The position numbers and the translations under genes are program-made. The notes under the pieces are model-generated. The model was not told the DNA's origin. It saw only the letters and a list, made by a program, of their open reading frames with translations, and searched no databases. From positions 310,001 to 374,000 of the forward strand of contig NZ_BMLX01000002.1 of assembly GCF_014645535.1 (NCBI RefSeq): 64,000 bases of DNA. The letters run 5' to 3'. Positions within the stretch are counted from its first letter, which is position 1; each line of letters opens with the position of its first letter. The stretch is from Silvimonas iriomotensis (GTDB lineage: Bacteria; Pseudomonadota; Gammaproteobacteria; Burkholderiales; Chitinibacteraceae). Positions 1-6,947 of the stretch are shown one piece after another.

Positions 1-33
1 TTCCGGGTGGCCTTTAAAGCAGCAAACCCGAGC

Positions 34-89
34 AAAACCGGCGTATGCGTACCCGTCTGGCCAAGGCTGGTGTAGCGCGTTCCGGTTTT
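34..89 (+). promoter_or_regulatory. Inverted repeat in the infA leader
   Basis: The 8-bp arms AAAACCGG (34-41) and CCGGTTTT (82-89), followed by further T, lie 26 bp before the infA start. With a 40-nt loop this could be the end of an upstream transcript or a structured infA leader. A 25-codon reading frame fills the loop and ends on the infA start codon; nothing supports it as a gene. Confidence 0.25.
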
Positions 90-114
90 TTGTATAGCCC
101 TGACTGGAGCAACA

Positions 115-390
115 ATGGCTAAAGAAGATTTGATTGAAATGGAAGGTACTGTCGCAGAAGTATTTCCGGAATCGCGTTTCAAAGTGGTTCTGACCAATGG
201 TGTTGAAGTGATTGCCTACGCATCGGGCAAGATGCAGAAAAACCGTATCCGCGTGCTGGAAGGCGATCGCGTGACGGTTGAAATGTCGCCGTACGATCTG
301 ACCAAAGGCCGCGTGAGCTTCCGTCACAAGGACGAGCGCGCACCGCAACCTGGTGGCCCGAACAACCGCCCGCAGTTCCGCCGCCGCTAA
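115..390 (+). CDS. infA: Translation initiation factor IF-1 (long betaproteobacterial paralogue)
   Basis: IF-1 binds the 30S A site during initiation, with IF-2 and IF-3. The protein begins [13 protein letters not shown] and has the single OB fold (S1-like) over residues 1-72, including the conserved [20 protein letters not shown] stretch. Usual IF-1 is 71-72 residues; here a basic, Pro/Arg-rich tail of about 19 residues follows. Betaproteobacteria commonly carry a second infA with such a tail, outside the ribosomal protein operon, and the neighbours here are not ribosomal. The ATG is preceded by GGAG at 106-109. Family is certain; the role of the second copy is inferred only from its divergence. 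Confidence 0.93.
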   Translation: MAKEDLIEMEGTVAEVFPESRFKVVLTNGVEVIAYASGKMQKNRIRVLEGDRVTVEMSPYDLTKGRVSFRHKDERAPQPGGPNNRPQFRRR

Positions 391-402
391 GCGCATGCTC
401 AG

Positions 403-432
403 GCCGGCTGGTGTCTGCCCCCGCCGGCTTCT
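403..432 (+). terminator. Possible infA terminator
   Basis: GCCGGC (403-408) pairs with GCCGGC (423-428), followed by the weak T-rich stretch TTCTTCT. The short U tract makes this only a possible intrinsic terminator. Confidence 0.35.
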
Positions 433-556
433 TCTATCAGGGCGTCGCAATATTGACCTGATATAGAGCTCAACTACTCCGGATTGATTATCGTTTTGTC
501 ATTTTCGCCTCGGTTATACTGGCGGCGACCGACAACCCGACAAGACGGAGTAGTTG

Positions 557-1351
557 ATGTTCACCTCCCCCCGCTTTACCCGCACCTCCTGGTTTTCTTC
601 CCCGCTTCAAACTGCCGCACTGGGCGCTGCCCTGCTGATTTCCGCCACGGCGCATGCCGAACCCGTCAACGTGGCTGTCGCAGCCAACCTGCAGTACGTA
701 TTCACCGAACTGGCCAGCGCCTTTACCAAATCGTCCGGGATTGAGGTCAAGCCGTCGTTTGGCGCCTCTGGCAAGTTCTATACCCAGATCACGCAAGGCG
801 CGCCGTTCCAGGTGTTTCTGTCGGCCGATATGGATTTCCCGCAAAAACTGCAGGAAGCCGGCCAGACGCTGGAAAACCCCAAGCCTTACGCGCTGGGCTC
901 GCTGGTGGTGTGGACCACCCGTGACCTGAAGATTGAAGACTGGCAAAAGCTGGTCAATGACCCGGCCGTCAGCCACATTGCCGTCGCCAATCCGCAAACC
1001 GCACCGTATGGCCGTGAAGCCATCCATGCGCTGACCACATTCAAACTGGCTGACGCCGCCAAGCCCAAGCTGGTGTATGGCGACAACATCGGCCAGGCCA
1101 CGCAATACATCGTGACCGGGGCGGCTGATTTCGGTTTTACCGCCAAATCACTGGTACTGGCGCCGGACGCCAAGGGCAAAGGCAAGTGGGTTGATGTGCC
1201 GGCCAGTTCGTATTCGCCGATCGAACAAGGCGCAGTGCTGCTCAAGTACGCCAAGGATCACGATCTGGCCGCAGCGCAGGCCTTCTACAAGTTTTTGTAC
1301 TCCCCCACTGCGCGCGCCATCTTTGAACAGAACGGTTACCGCTTGCCGTGA
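557..1351 (+). CDS. modA: Molybdate ABC transporter, periplasmic binding protein ModA
   Basis: This protein captures molybdate (or tungstate) in the periplasm for ModBC. Residues 1-34 are a signal peptide cleaved after ATAHA. The mature part shows ModA signatures: AVAANLQYVF at the start, then SFGASGKFYTQI and VFLSADMDFPQKL, and a C-terminal PTARAIFEQNGYRLP. Length 264 residues is usual. GGAG at 547-550 favours the ATG at 557 over the adjacent in-frame TTG at 554. The stop overlaps the next gene's GTG. I found no convincing ModE box upstream. Confidence 0.95.
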   Translation: MFTSPRFTRTSWFSSPLQTAALGAALLISATAHAEPVNVAVAANLQYVFTELASAFTKSSGIEVKPSFGASGKFYTQITQGAPFQVFLSADMDFPQKLQEAGQTLENPKPYALGSLVVWTTRDLKIEDWQKLVNDPAVSHIAVANPQTAPYGREAIHALTTFKLADAAKPKLVYGDNIGQATQYIVTGAADFGFTAKSLVLAPDAKGKGKWVDVPASSYSPIEQGAVLLKYAKDHDLAAAQAFYKFLYSPTARAIFEQNGYRLP

Positions 1352-1737
1352 ACCGGATCGCCGCCCGCCTCTTGACGCTGGAGCATGAAAACGGCGTCAC
1401 GCTGATTGAGGCCGAGGCGCAAGGCCAGGTGTTCTCCGCCATGCTGGTGGGGGACAAACCTGACCTCGCGCCAGGCGCGCCAGTGACGCTGGCCTTCAAA
1501 GAAACCGAAGTCGCCATTGCCCGCAATCTGGGTGGCGAGATCAGCCTGCGCAACCGCATTGCCGCCACGGTCATCAGCCTGGAAGACGGCAGCCTGCTGA
1601 CGCGCGTGCGCTTTGACTTTGCCGGCCAGCCAATTCATGCCGTCATTACCACGGGCTCTGCCCGCCGCCTGGACCTTGCCGCGGGCGTGGCCGTGGAATG
1701 GCTGGTCAAAGCCAATGAAATGGGAATCGAGTGCTGA
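1348..1737 (+). CDS. Di-Mop (TOBE) molybdate-binding protein
   Basis: A 129-residue cytoplasmic protein made of two Mop/TOBE repeats (about residues 2-66 and 70-129), each beginning with an R/N-R-I-A-A sequence and ending in a hydrophobic strand before a lysine (LAFKETEVAI; VEWLVKANEMG). Such Mop proteins bind molybdate anions and act as storage or sensing proteins; related domains form the effector half of ModE and the tail of ModC. It sits between modA and modB and overlaps both (GTG at 1348 over the modA stop; its own stop over the modB GTG), so it is an integral, translationally coupled operon member. No DNA-binding domain is present, so it is not ModE. Confidence 0.88.
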   Translation: MNRIAARLLTLEHENGVTLIEAEAQGQVFSAMLVGDKPDLAPGAPVTLAFKETEVAIARNLGGEISLRNRIAATVISLEDGSLLTRVRFDFAGQPIHAVITTGSARRLDLAAGVAVEWLVKANEMGIEC

Positions 1738-2399
1738 ACAATATCGACCCGCAACCGCTGCTGCTCACCCTCAAGCTGGCCACCCTGACCACGCTGATCC
1801 TGCTGCTCCTGGGCGTGCCCTTGTGCGCGTGGCTGGCCCGCGCCCGCAGCCGCGGCCGTACGCTGGCAGAGGTGCTGATCAGCCTGCCGCTGGTGCTGCC
1901 GCCCACCGCGCTGGGCTTTTATCTGCTGATTACCTTCAGCCCGGCATCCGCGATCGGGGGCTGGTTGCTGAATCATTTTTCGCTGCGACTGGTGTTCAGT
2001 TTCAACGGTCTGGTGCTGGGTTCGGTGTTGTTCAGCCTGCCGTTCATGGTGCAACCGTTGCTGGCAGCGCTGCGCCAGACGCCGCCCAATCTGCTGGACG
2101 CCGCGCGCACGCTGGGCAAGCGCGAAGCCACCATCTTGTGGCGGGTGTGGTTGCCCCACGCCCGGCATGGCCTGTTTGCTGGCGCCATTCTGGCGTTTGC
2201 TCACACCGTGGGTGAGTTCGGCGTGGTGCTGATGCTGGGCGGCAATATCCCGGATCAGACCCGGGTGGCCTCTATTGCGCTGTACCAGGAGATGGAAGCG
2301 CTGAACTACCCGGCCGCGCACACCTATGCGGCCATCCTGGTGGTGTTCTCCTTCCTGGTGCTGTTGACCTTGCAACGTGTGCAAAGGCGGGCGCAATGA
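1731..2399 (+). CDS. modB: Molybdate ABC transporter, permease ModB
   Basis: Inner-membrane channel subunit of the molybdate importer, 222 residues with about five membrane segments. The coupling EAA loop reads DAARTLGKREATILWRVWLP, and GEFGVVLMLGGNIPDQTR is the typical ModB segment. It starts at GTG 1731 inside the end of the Mop gene and overlaps modC by 4 bp, so modA-mop-modB-modC forms one transcript. Confidence 0.95.
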   Translation: MLNNIDPQPLLLTLKLATLTTLILLLLGVPLCAWLARARSRGRTLAEVLISLPLVLPPTALGFYLLITFSPASAIGGWLLNHFSLRLVFSFNGLVLGSVLFSLPFMVQPLLAALRQTPPNLLDAARTLGKREATILWRVWLPHARHGLFAGAILAFAHTVGEFGVVLMLGGNIPDQTRVASIALYQEMEALNYPAAHTYAAILVVFSFLVLLTLQRVQRRAQ

Positions 2400-3256
2400 G
2401 CTTGCAGATTGATCTTTCACTGGCCCTGCCCGGCCGCATGCTGGAGATCCAGACCTCTTTGCCGCAAGGCGGTTGTCTGGCCCTGTACGGGCCTTCTGGC
2501 GTGGGCAAGACCACGCTGTTGCGCATTCTGGCCGGTTTGCAGCAACCGCTGCGCGGCACAGTGCAGTTTGGTGAAGACACCTGGCTGGATAGCGCCCGCA
2601 AGATCATGCTGCCGGCCCGCGCACGCAAGGTTGGTTTTGTGTTCCAGGACTTTGCGCTGTTCCCCAATATGACCGTCGATGGCAACCTGGCCTTTGCCCA
2701 GCCCAGGCCAGACGCCAGCCGCCGTGCCCACTGGCTGGCGCTGACCGGCATGAGCCAGTACGCCCGGCGGTACCCGCGCGAACTCTCAGGCGGGCAAATG
2801 CAGCGCGTGGCTCTGGCGCGGGCGCTGGCCAGCGAGCCCCGCTTGCTGTTGCTGGATGAAGCGCTATCGGCGCTGGATGCGCGTCTGCGGGCTGATCTGC
2901 AAGATGCGCTGGCCGATATCCTGGCCGAAACGAAACTGACCACGGTCCTTGTCAGCCACGATGCCGGCGAAGTCTTTCGCCTGGCCAGCCATGTCGCCCA
3001 TCTGCAGCCCGACGCCCCTACCCGCTATGGCACTCCGCGCGACGTGCTGCTCAAGACCAATACGCTGGGCCGCTACGCCCTGGCGGGGCAGGTGCTGCTG
3101 ATTGAAGCAGCGGGCGTGCAAGCGCGGGTGGTAATCGCCATTGGCAATGAAACGTTAACCACCTTGCTGAACCACGATGAAGCCGGCGCGCTCAAAGTGG
3201 GCCAGCGTGTGAGTGTGGCGTTGAATGGCGCCAGCGCCATGGTCAGTGCCGCCTGA
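2396..3256 (+). CDS. modC: Molybdate ABC transporter, ATPase ModC
   Basis: ATPase driving ModB. Visible motifs: Walker A GPSGVGKTT (residues 32-40), Q-loop VFQDFALFP, signature LSGGQMQRVALARAL, Walker B LLLLDEALSALD and H-loop VLVSHDAGEV. The last 60-70 residues form one Mop/TOBE-like regulatory domain, giving 286 residues, shorter than E. coli ModC (352). The separate di-Mop protein in the operon may supply the missing second Mop unit; that is inference. Confidence 0.95.
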   Translation: MSLQIDLSLALPGRMLEIQTSLPQGGCLALYGPSGVGKTTLLRILAGLQQPLRGTVQFGEDTWLDSARKIMLPARARKVGFVFQDFALFPNMTVDGNLAFAQPRPDASRRAHWLALTGMSQYARRYPRELSGGQMQRVALARALASEPRLLLLDEALSALDARLRADLQDALADILAETKLTTVLVSHDAGEVFRLASHVAHLQPDAPTRYGTPRDVLLKTNTLGRYALAGQVLLIEAAGVQARVVIAIGNETLTTLLNHDEAGALKVGQRVSVALNGASAMVSAA

Positions 3257-3315
3257 CTTGAGCTGCCAGGCCGCGCCCCGCACAATAAAGCCAGCACACA
3301 GATCACGGAACCAAC

Positions 3316-3807
3316 ATGACGACGGTGTTTTTGCCTTTGCCCGATGCGCTCACCAATTTGCTGGCCGCTGCACTGTTTGGCGCCCTGCTGGGACTGAACC
3401 GGCAGTTTCATCGCAAACCGGCCGGCTTGCGTACGCACGCCATGGTGGCACTAGGCGCAGCACTGGCCGTGCTGACCATCAGCCGCGTGGCAGGCGCCAG
3501 CGCCAGCGACATGAGCCGCATTCTGCAAGGGACGATTACCGGGATCGGTTTTATTGGTGCCGGCGTGATCATTCATCACACCGAGAAAGACCGCGTTGAA
3601 GGCCTGACCACGGCGGCGTCAATCTGGCTGGCGGCCATGCTGGGGCTGGCCTGCGGCGCGGGCGAATGGCAGATTGCCGGCAGCGCCCTGGTTCTGGCTC
3701 TGGTGGTCTTGATGTTTGGCGGCCGGCTGGAAAAAGCCCTCACCCGCAAACTGATCGATGGCGACAAGCGCGGTGGCGCCGCCAATGATCCTGGCGACGC
3801 CGGCTGA
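3316..3807 (+). CDS. MgtC/SapB-family inner-membrane protein
   Basis: 163 residues with 4-5 membrane segments. The MgtC signature is clear: LGLNRQFHRKPAGLRTHAMV, the segment GTITGIGFIGAGVI, and GLTTAASIWLAAMLGLACG. MgtC-type proteins are linked to growth at low magnesium and to control of F-type ATP synthase in intracellular pathogens; this protein lacks the long soluble C-terminal domain of true MgtC and is nearer the YhiD/SapB group, whose role is poorly defined. It follows modC by 59 bp on the same strand. Confidence 0.85.
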   Translation: MTTVFLPLPDALTNLLAAALFGALLGLNRQFHRKPAGLRTHAMVALGAALAVLTISRVAGASASDMSRILQGTITGIGFIGAGVIIHHTEKDRVEGLTTAASIWLAAMLGLACGAGEWQIAGSALVLALVVLMFGGRLEKALTRKLIDGDKRGGAANDPGDAG

Positions 3808-3811
3808 ACGC

Positions 3812-4252
3812 TTAATCCTGCACCCGCTCCTGGGTCATGGCCCGCAAGCGCTCTTCCACCTCTTTCAATACCGATTGCGCAATCGCCACCCGCTCCGGAT
3901 CCAGCCCGGCCAGCGCTTTGGCAAAGAATGCGTGGCGCTGCGGTTGGGCCGCGGTGATCAGTGCAGTGCCGGCGGCGGTCAGCGCCACCCGCGTCAGCCG
4001 GTTGTCTTGCGGGTCAGCATGACGGTGGATCAGCCCTTCAGCCTCCATCTGCTTCATATGCCGCGTCAGCGCGCCCGGGTCCATCAATAACCGGTGCACC
4101 AGTTCTTTTTGCGTGGCGTCTTTCATGTCCTGCAATGCCTGCATGATGCGCCAGCGCGGCATGGCATGCCCCACCTGCGCTTCAAACGCCGCAAACAAGG
4201 CGCGGCTGGTCGGGCCGATCTGCTGCAACAGATTGCGTTCAGTCTCACTCAC
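3812..4252 (-). CDS. MarR-family transcriptional regulator
   Basis: Winged-helix regulator of 146 residues. After an N-terminal helix (TERNLLQQIGP) it has the MarR core: RWRIMQALQDMKDATQKELV, the recognition region DPGALTRHMKQMEAEGLI, and the wing HADPQDNRLTRVALT. The GTG start at 4252 overlaps the last codons of the exporter gene by 8 bp, so the pair is translationally coupled. In such pairs the MarR protein usually represses its own operon and is released by the exporter's substrates; a palindrome at 5865-5878 is the likely target. Confidence 0.88.
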   Translation of the reverse strand: MSETERNLLQQIGPTSRALFAAFEAQVGHAMPRWRIMQALQDMKDATQKELVHRLLMDPGALTRHMKQMEAEGLIHRHADPQDNRLTRVALTAAGTALITAAQPQRHAFFAKALAGLDPERVAIAQSVLKEVEERLRAMTQERVQD

Positions 4253-5843
4253 TGGGGGCCTCCACCTTGATGGTGCGGCGCTTGAGTTGCAACGGCGGCA
4301 CCCGGCGTACCATGTACAGCGCAAACACCATCAGGACCACCACCGCCCACTGGCCGGTGTGGATGGCGTAAACCAGTTGCTCCCGGGCAGCGTCAAGCAG
4401 TTGCCCGGCATTGGCGCCCGCCGCCGTCGCACTGGCAGAGAATTGCTGTGCAACCAGGTGATTCACCAGAATCTGCGGATCGGCCAGCATATTGGTCCAC
4501 TGGGTCCGCGGCGGCGTCTGTGCGGCCAGCAGATCGGCCACGCCGGCATGGTAACGGTGGCTGACAAAGGTGCCGATCAGCGCCGTGCCCAGCATGCCGC
4601 CCACCATGCGCATGGACTGCAGCATGGCGGTTGATACCCCCAATTGCGTACGCGGCGCGGTTTCCTGGGCAAAGATGGTCAGGTTGGGCAGCAACAAACC
4701 CAGCCCCAGCCCGCCCAGCATCATGATGATGACAATCAGCCAGTGCGGCGTGCCCAGCACGGTCTGGGTCAGGCCGAACGCGGCGATCCAGAAAAAGGCA
4801 AAACCGATATACAGAATCACGTTGGGGCGCGGCAGACGCGTCACCACGCGCCCGTTCACAATGCTGCCCACCGTAATGAACACCACCAGCGGCGTCACCA
4901 GCAAACCAGCCTGATTGGGGGAAAGGCCAAAGCCCCCCTGGAACATCAGCGGCGCGTAGTACATCACCGCAAACATGCAAAAACCCATGACCAGCGACAG
5001 CACAAACAAGGGCTGCAAACTACGGTGGGTAAACATGTCCAGCGGCAGGATGGGGTTAGCGCAGCGGCGCTCCCACCACAGCAAGGTAATCAGGGAGCCG
5101 ATCGCCACCAGCGCAATCACCGCCAGCAGCGCGGGCTGTTTATGTTGCGGCAGCCATTCCACCAGCAATTGCATGCCGCCCAGGAACAAGGCAATCAGCA
5201 AGGCACCGGGCCAGTCCAGCCTGGATGGCTTGTGTTCGGCATGGCGAATGCGTGGCAGGTAACGCCAGACAAACCATACGCTCAGCAAGCCCACCGGCAG
5301 GTTCACAAAAAACACCCAGCGCCAGCCGCAGTATTCAGTCAGGAAACCGCCCAGCGACGGGCCAATGGCATTGGCCAGGCCAAACGCACTGCTGAACAGC
5401 ACCTGCCAGCGCAAACGGTCATGCGGGTCCGGAAACAGATCCGGAACCGAGGCAAATGCCGTCGCCACCAGCATGCCGCCGCCAATGCCCTGCAAAGCGC
5501 GCGCCAGCACGAGTTCAATCATGCTTTGGGCCATCCCGCACAGCATGGAGGCCACGGTAAACAAAATGATCGCCGCAAGCACAAACGGCTTGCGGCCGTG
5601 ATCGTCGCCCAGCCGGCCAAAGATCGGCACCGTGATGACGGAGGTCAACAGATAACTGGTCCCCACCCAGGCATACAGGCTGAAGCCCTTGAGTTCTGCG
5701 ACCACGGTCGGCAAGGCTGTCCCGACGACGGTCTGGTCCAGCGCCACCATGACCAGCACGAAACACAGCCCCAGCATGGCCATCAGGCGTTGGCGGAATG
5801 TCTGGACTGCAGCGGTGGCAGGCGGAAGATTGGGTGAAGACAT
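4245..5843 (-). CDS. DHA2-family (EmrB/QacA-type) multidrug MFS transporter
   Basis: A 532-residue, 14-TM proton-coupled drug exporter. Motif A is GRLGDDHGRKP after TM2, and the antiporter motif C region is seen around IGPSLGGFLTEYCGWRWVFFVNLP, characteristic of DHA2 proteins, which extrude hydrophobic or cationic toxic compounds. No membrane-fusion partner (EmrA) is encoded next to it, so it probably works alone across the inner membrane. The ATG at 5843 lies 22 bp downstream of the palindrome and just after a strong sigma-70 promoter. Confidence 0.93.
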   Translation of the reverse strand: MSSPNLPPATAAVQTFRQRLMAMLGLCFVLVMVALDQTVVGTALPTVVAELKGFSLYAWVGTSYLLTSVITVPIFGRLGDDHGRKPFVLAAIILFTVASMLCGMAQSMIELVLARALQGIGGGMLVATAFASVPDLFPDPHDRLRWQVLFSSAFGLANAIGPSLGGFLTEYCGWRWVFFVNLPVGLLSVWFVWRYLPRIRHAEHKPSRLDWPGALLIALFLGGMQLLVEWLPQHKQPALLAVIALVAIGSLITLLWWERRCANPILPLDMFTHRSLQPLFVLSLVMGFCMFAVMYYAPLMFQGGFGLSPNQAGLLVTPLVVFITVGSIVNGRVVTRLPRPNVILYIGFAFFWIAAFGLTQTVLGTPHWLIVIIMMLGGLGLGLLLPNLTIFAQETAPRTQLGVSTAMLQSMRMVGGMLGTALIGTFVSHRYHAGVADLLAAQTPPRTQWTNMLADPQILVNHLVAQQFSASATAAGANAGQLLDAAREQLVYAIHTGQWAVVVLMVFALYMVRRVPPLQLKRRTIKVEAPSE

Positions 5844-5864
5844 GAATCAGTTGCTTTATCAATC

Positions 5865-5878
5865 GTTGACAAGTCAAC
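5865..5878. promoter_or_regulatory. Palindromic operator, likely MarR site
   Basis: GTTGAC-AA-GTCAAC, two perfect 6-bp half sites around a 2-bp centre. It lies directly downstream of the -10 element of the exporter promoter, where a bound dimer would block transcription start. The MarR regulator is the second gene of the same operon. Confidence 0.6.
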
Positions 5879-5879
5879 T

Positions 5880-5908
5880 ATTATGCGAAAAACGTTTGAC
5901 AATGTCCA
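5880..5908 (-). promoter_or_regulatory. Sigma-70 promoter of the MFS-marR operon
   Basis: Read on the minus strand: -35 TGGACA (5908-5903), 17-bp spacer, -10 CATAAT (5885-5880); each hexamer matches consensus at five of six bases. A further small dyad GACATTGTC overlaps the -35 end. Confidence 0.65.
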
Positions 5909-6054
5909 GCAATACGACCGCGTAACGGTAATACGGGCATCTGCCCGCCCAGCGACCAACCAAACCGGCCTAACGTGGTCATATGCCCACACCAGCGGCG
6001 GCGCAAGGTGGTAAGATCGCCGCCTTTTTTGCGTCTTGAAACAGGAATATCGCC

Positions 6055-6372
6055 ATGATCGACCCACTGCGTCCTACTGCGCCGGATGACGAAACCCAAC
6101 TGTCCGAAGGCGAAGCGCAAGCCGCCATCAACCACATTGCCTCTGTGGCCGGCATCCAGCTGACCTTTGCGCAACTGACCGATCTGCTGGCTGACTGGAC
6201 CCACGTGCGTGAAAACATTATCGACTGGGGCATGGACGACCCGGCCGCCGTGGAAGACCTGAACAACACACTCTCGTCCGAATTGCTGGATGAACCCTGG
6301 CAAGAAGGCGATGCAGACTTCCTGGCGCAATTGCAGGCCGCTGCGGCCAAACGCGGGTATGTGGTGGGCTGA
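6055..6372 (+). CDS. Small acidic protein of unknown function
   Basis: 105 residues, strongly acidic, no signal peptide or membrane segment. It looks like a helical soluble protein: TQLSEGEAQAAINHIASVAG, then LLADWTHVRENIIDWGMDDP, ending in ALIQAA-like helix and GYVVG. AGGA at 6043-6046 supports the ATG. It stands alone, with a terminator directly after it. I do not recognise the family. Confidence 0.7.
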   Translation: MIDPLRPTAPDDETQLSEGEAQAAINHIASVAGIQLTFAQLTDLLADWTHVRENIIDWGMDDPAAVEDLNNTLSSELLDEPWQEGDADFLAQLQAAAAKRGYVVG

Positions 6373-6389
6373 CCGGTTCGCACGCCCAT

Positions 6390-6420
6390 AAAAAAACCGC
6401 CCACAGGGGCGGTTTTTTTA
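6390..6420. terminator. Bidirectional terminator
   Basis: AAAAAAACCGCC / GGCGGTTTTTTT hairpin with a short CACAGG loop between two convergent genes; A and T tracts on both sides serve both strands. Confidence 0.85.
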
Positions 6421-6437
6421 TTGCTGCATCAGCGCGC

Positions 6438-6947
6438 TCAGTGTGCGGTGCTGCGGCGGCGGAACAGCGGCAGTGGCTCGTCCGTGGCGCCCTGGTAGTA
6501 CTCGGTGAAGTCATCCAGACCCTTGAAAGCTTCTTGGATGTCTTTATCGGCGCGCACGGCAAACGCGTTGAAGCCACAGCGCTTCATGTACAGGATCACG
6601 TCCTTGAACACGTCGCCAATGGCGCGCAGTTCGCCCTTGTAGCCGTAGCGGTCACGCAAGAGGCGCGCGTTGGAGTAGCTGCGGCCATCGATAAAGGCCG
6701 GGAAATCCAGCGCGATCAGCGCGAAGTGCGCTAAATCGCCTTCAATGGTCTCGGCTTCTTCATCGCTGGCCAGCCACACGCCCACATTACCCCGGGCCAC
6801 CAGCGCATCACGCTGGGCTTGCCATTGCTTCAGCGGCACCACCACCACGCCGGAAGCCGGCACGTCGGCAAAGCTGCCGTCTTCGTTCAGGCGCAACTGG
6901 ACAGACTGGTCTTCAACAATGGCACGGTCTTTGATGATCTGGCTCAT
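6438..6947 (-). CDS. DUF934-family protein, sulfite/nitrite reductase accessory
   Basis: 169 residues matching the DUF934 family. Conserved segments include VVVPLKQWQAQRDAL, LDFPAFIDGRSYSNARLLR and YGYKGELRAIGDVFKD, with MKRCGFNAFAVR near the end. In beta- and gammaproteobacteria this family is nearly always encoded directly after a ferredoxin-like nitrite/sulfite reductase, as here, where ATGA overlaps the reductase stop. The biochemical role is not established; a part in sulfite reduction is inferred from linkage. Confidence 0.85.
   Translation of the reverse strand: MSQIIKDRAIVEDQSVQLRLNEDGSFADVPASGVVVVPLKQWQAQRDALVARGNVGVWLASDEEAETIEGDLAHFALIALDFPAFIDGRSYSNARLLRDRYGYKGELRAIGDVFKDVILYMKRCGFNAFAVRADKDIQEAFKGLDDFTEYYQGATDEPLPLFRRRSTAH

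Noticed and set aside
430-556. ModE operator in front of modA
   Set aside because: Looked for the TATA-type inverted repeat with 6-bp gap; only TTATCG and GGTTATAC fragments without symmetry are present.
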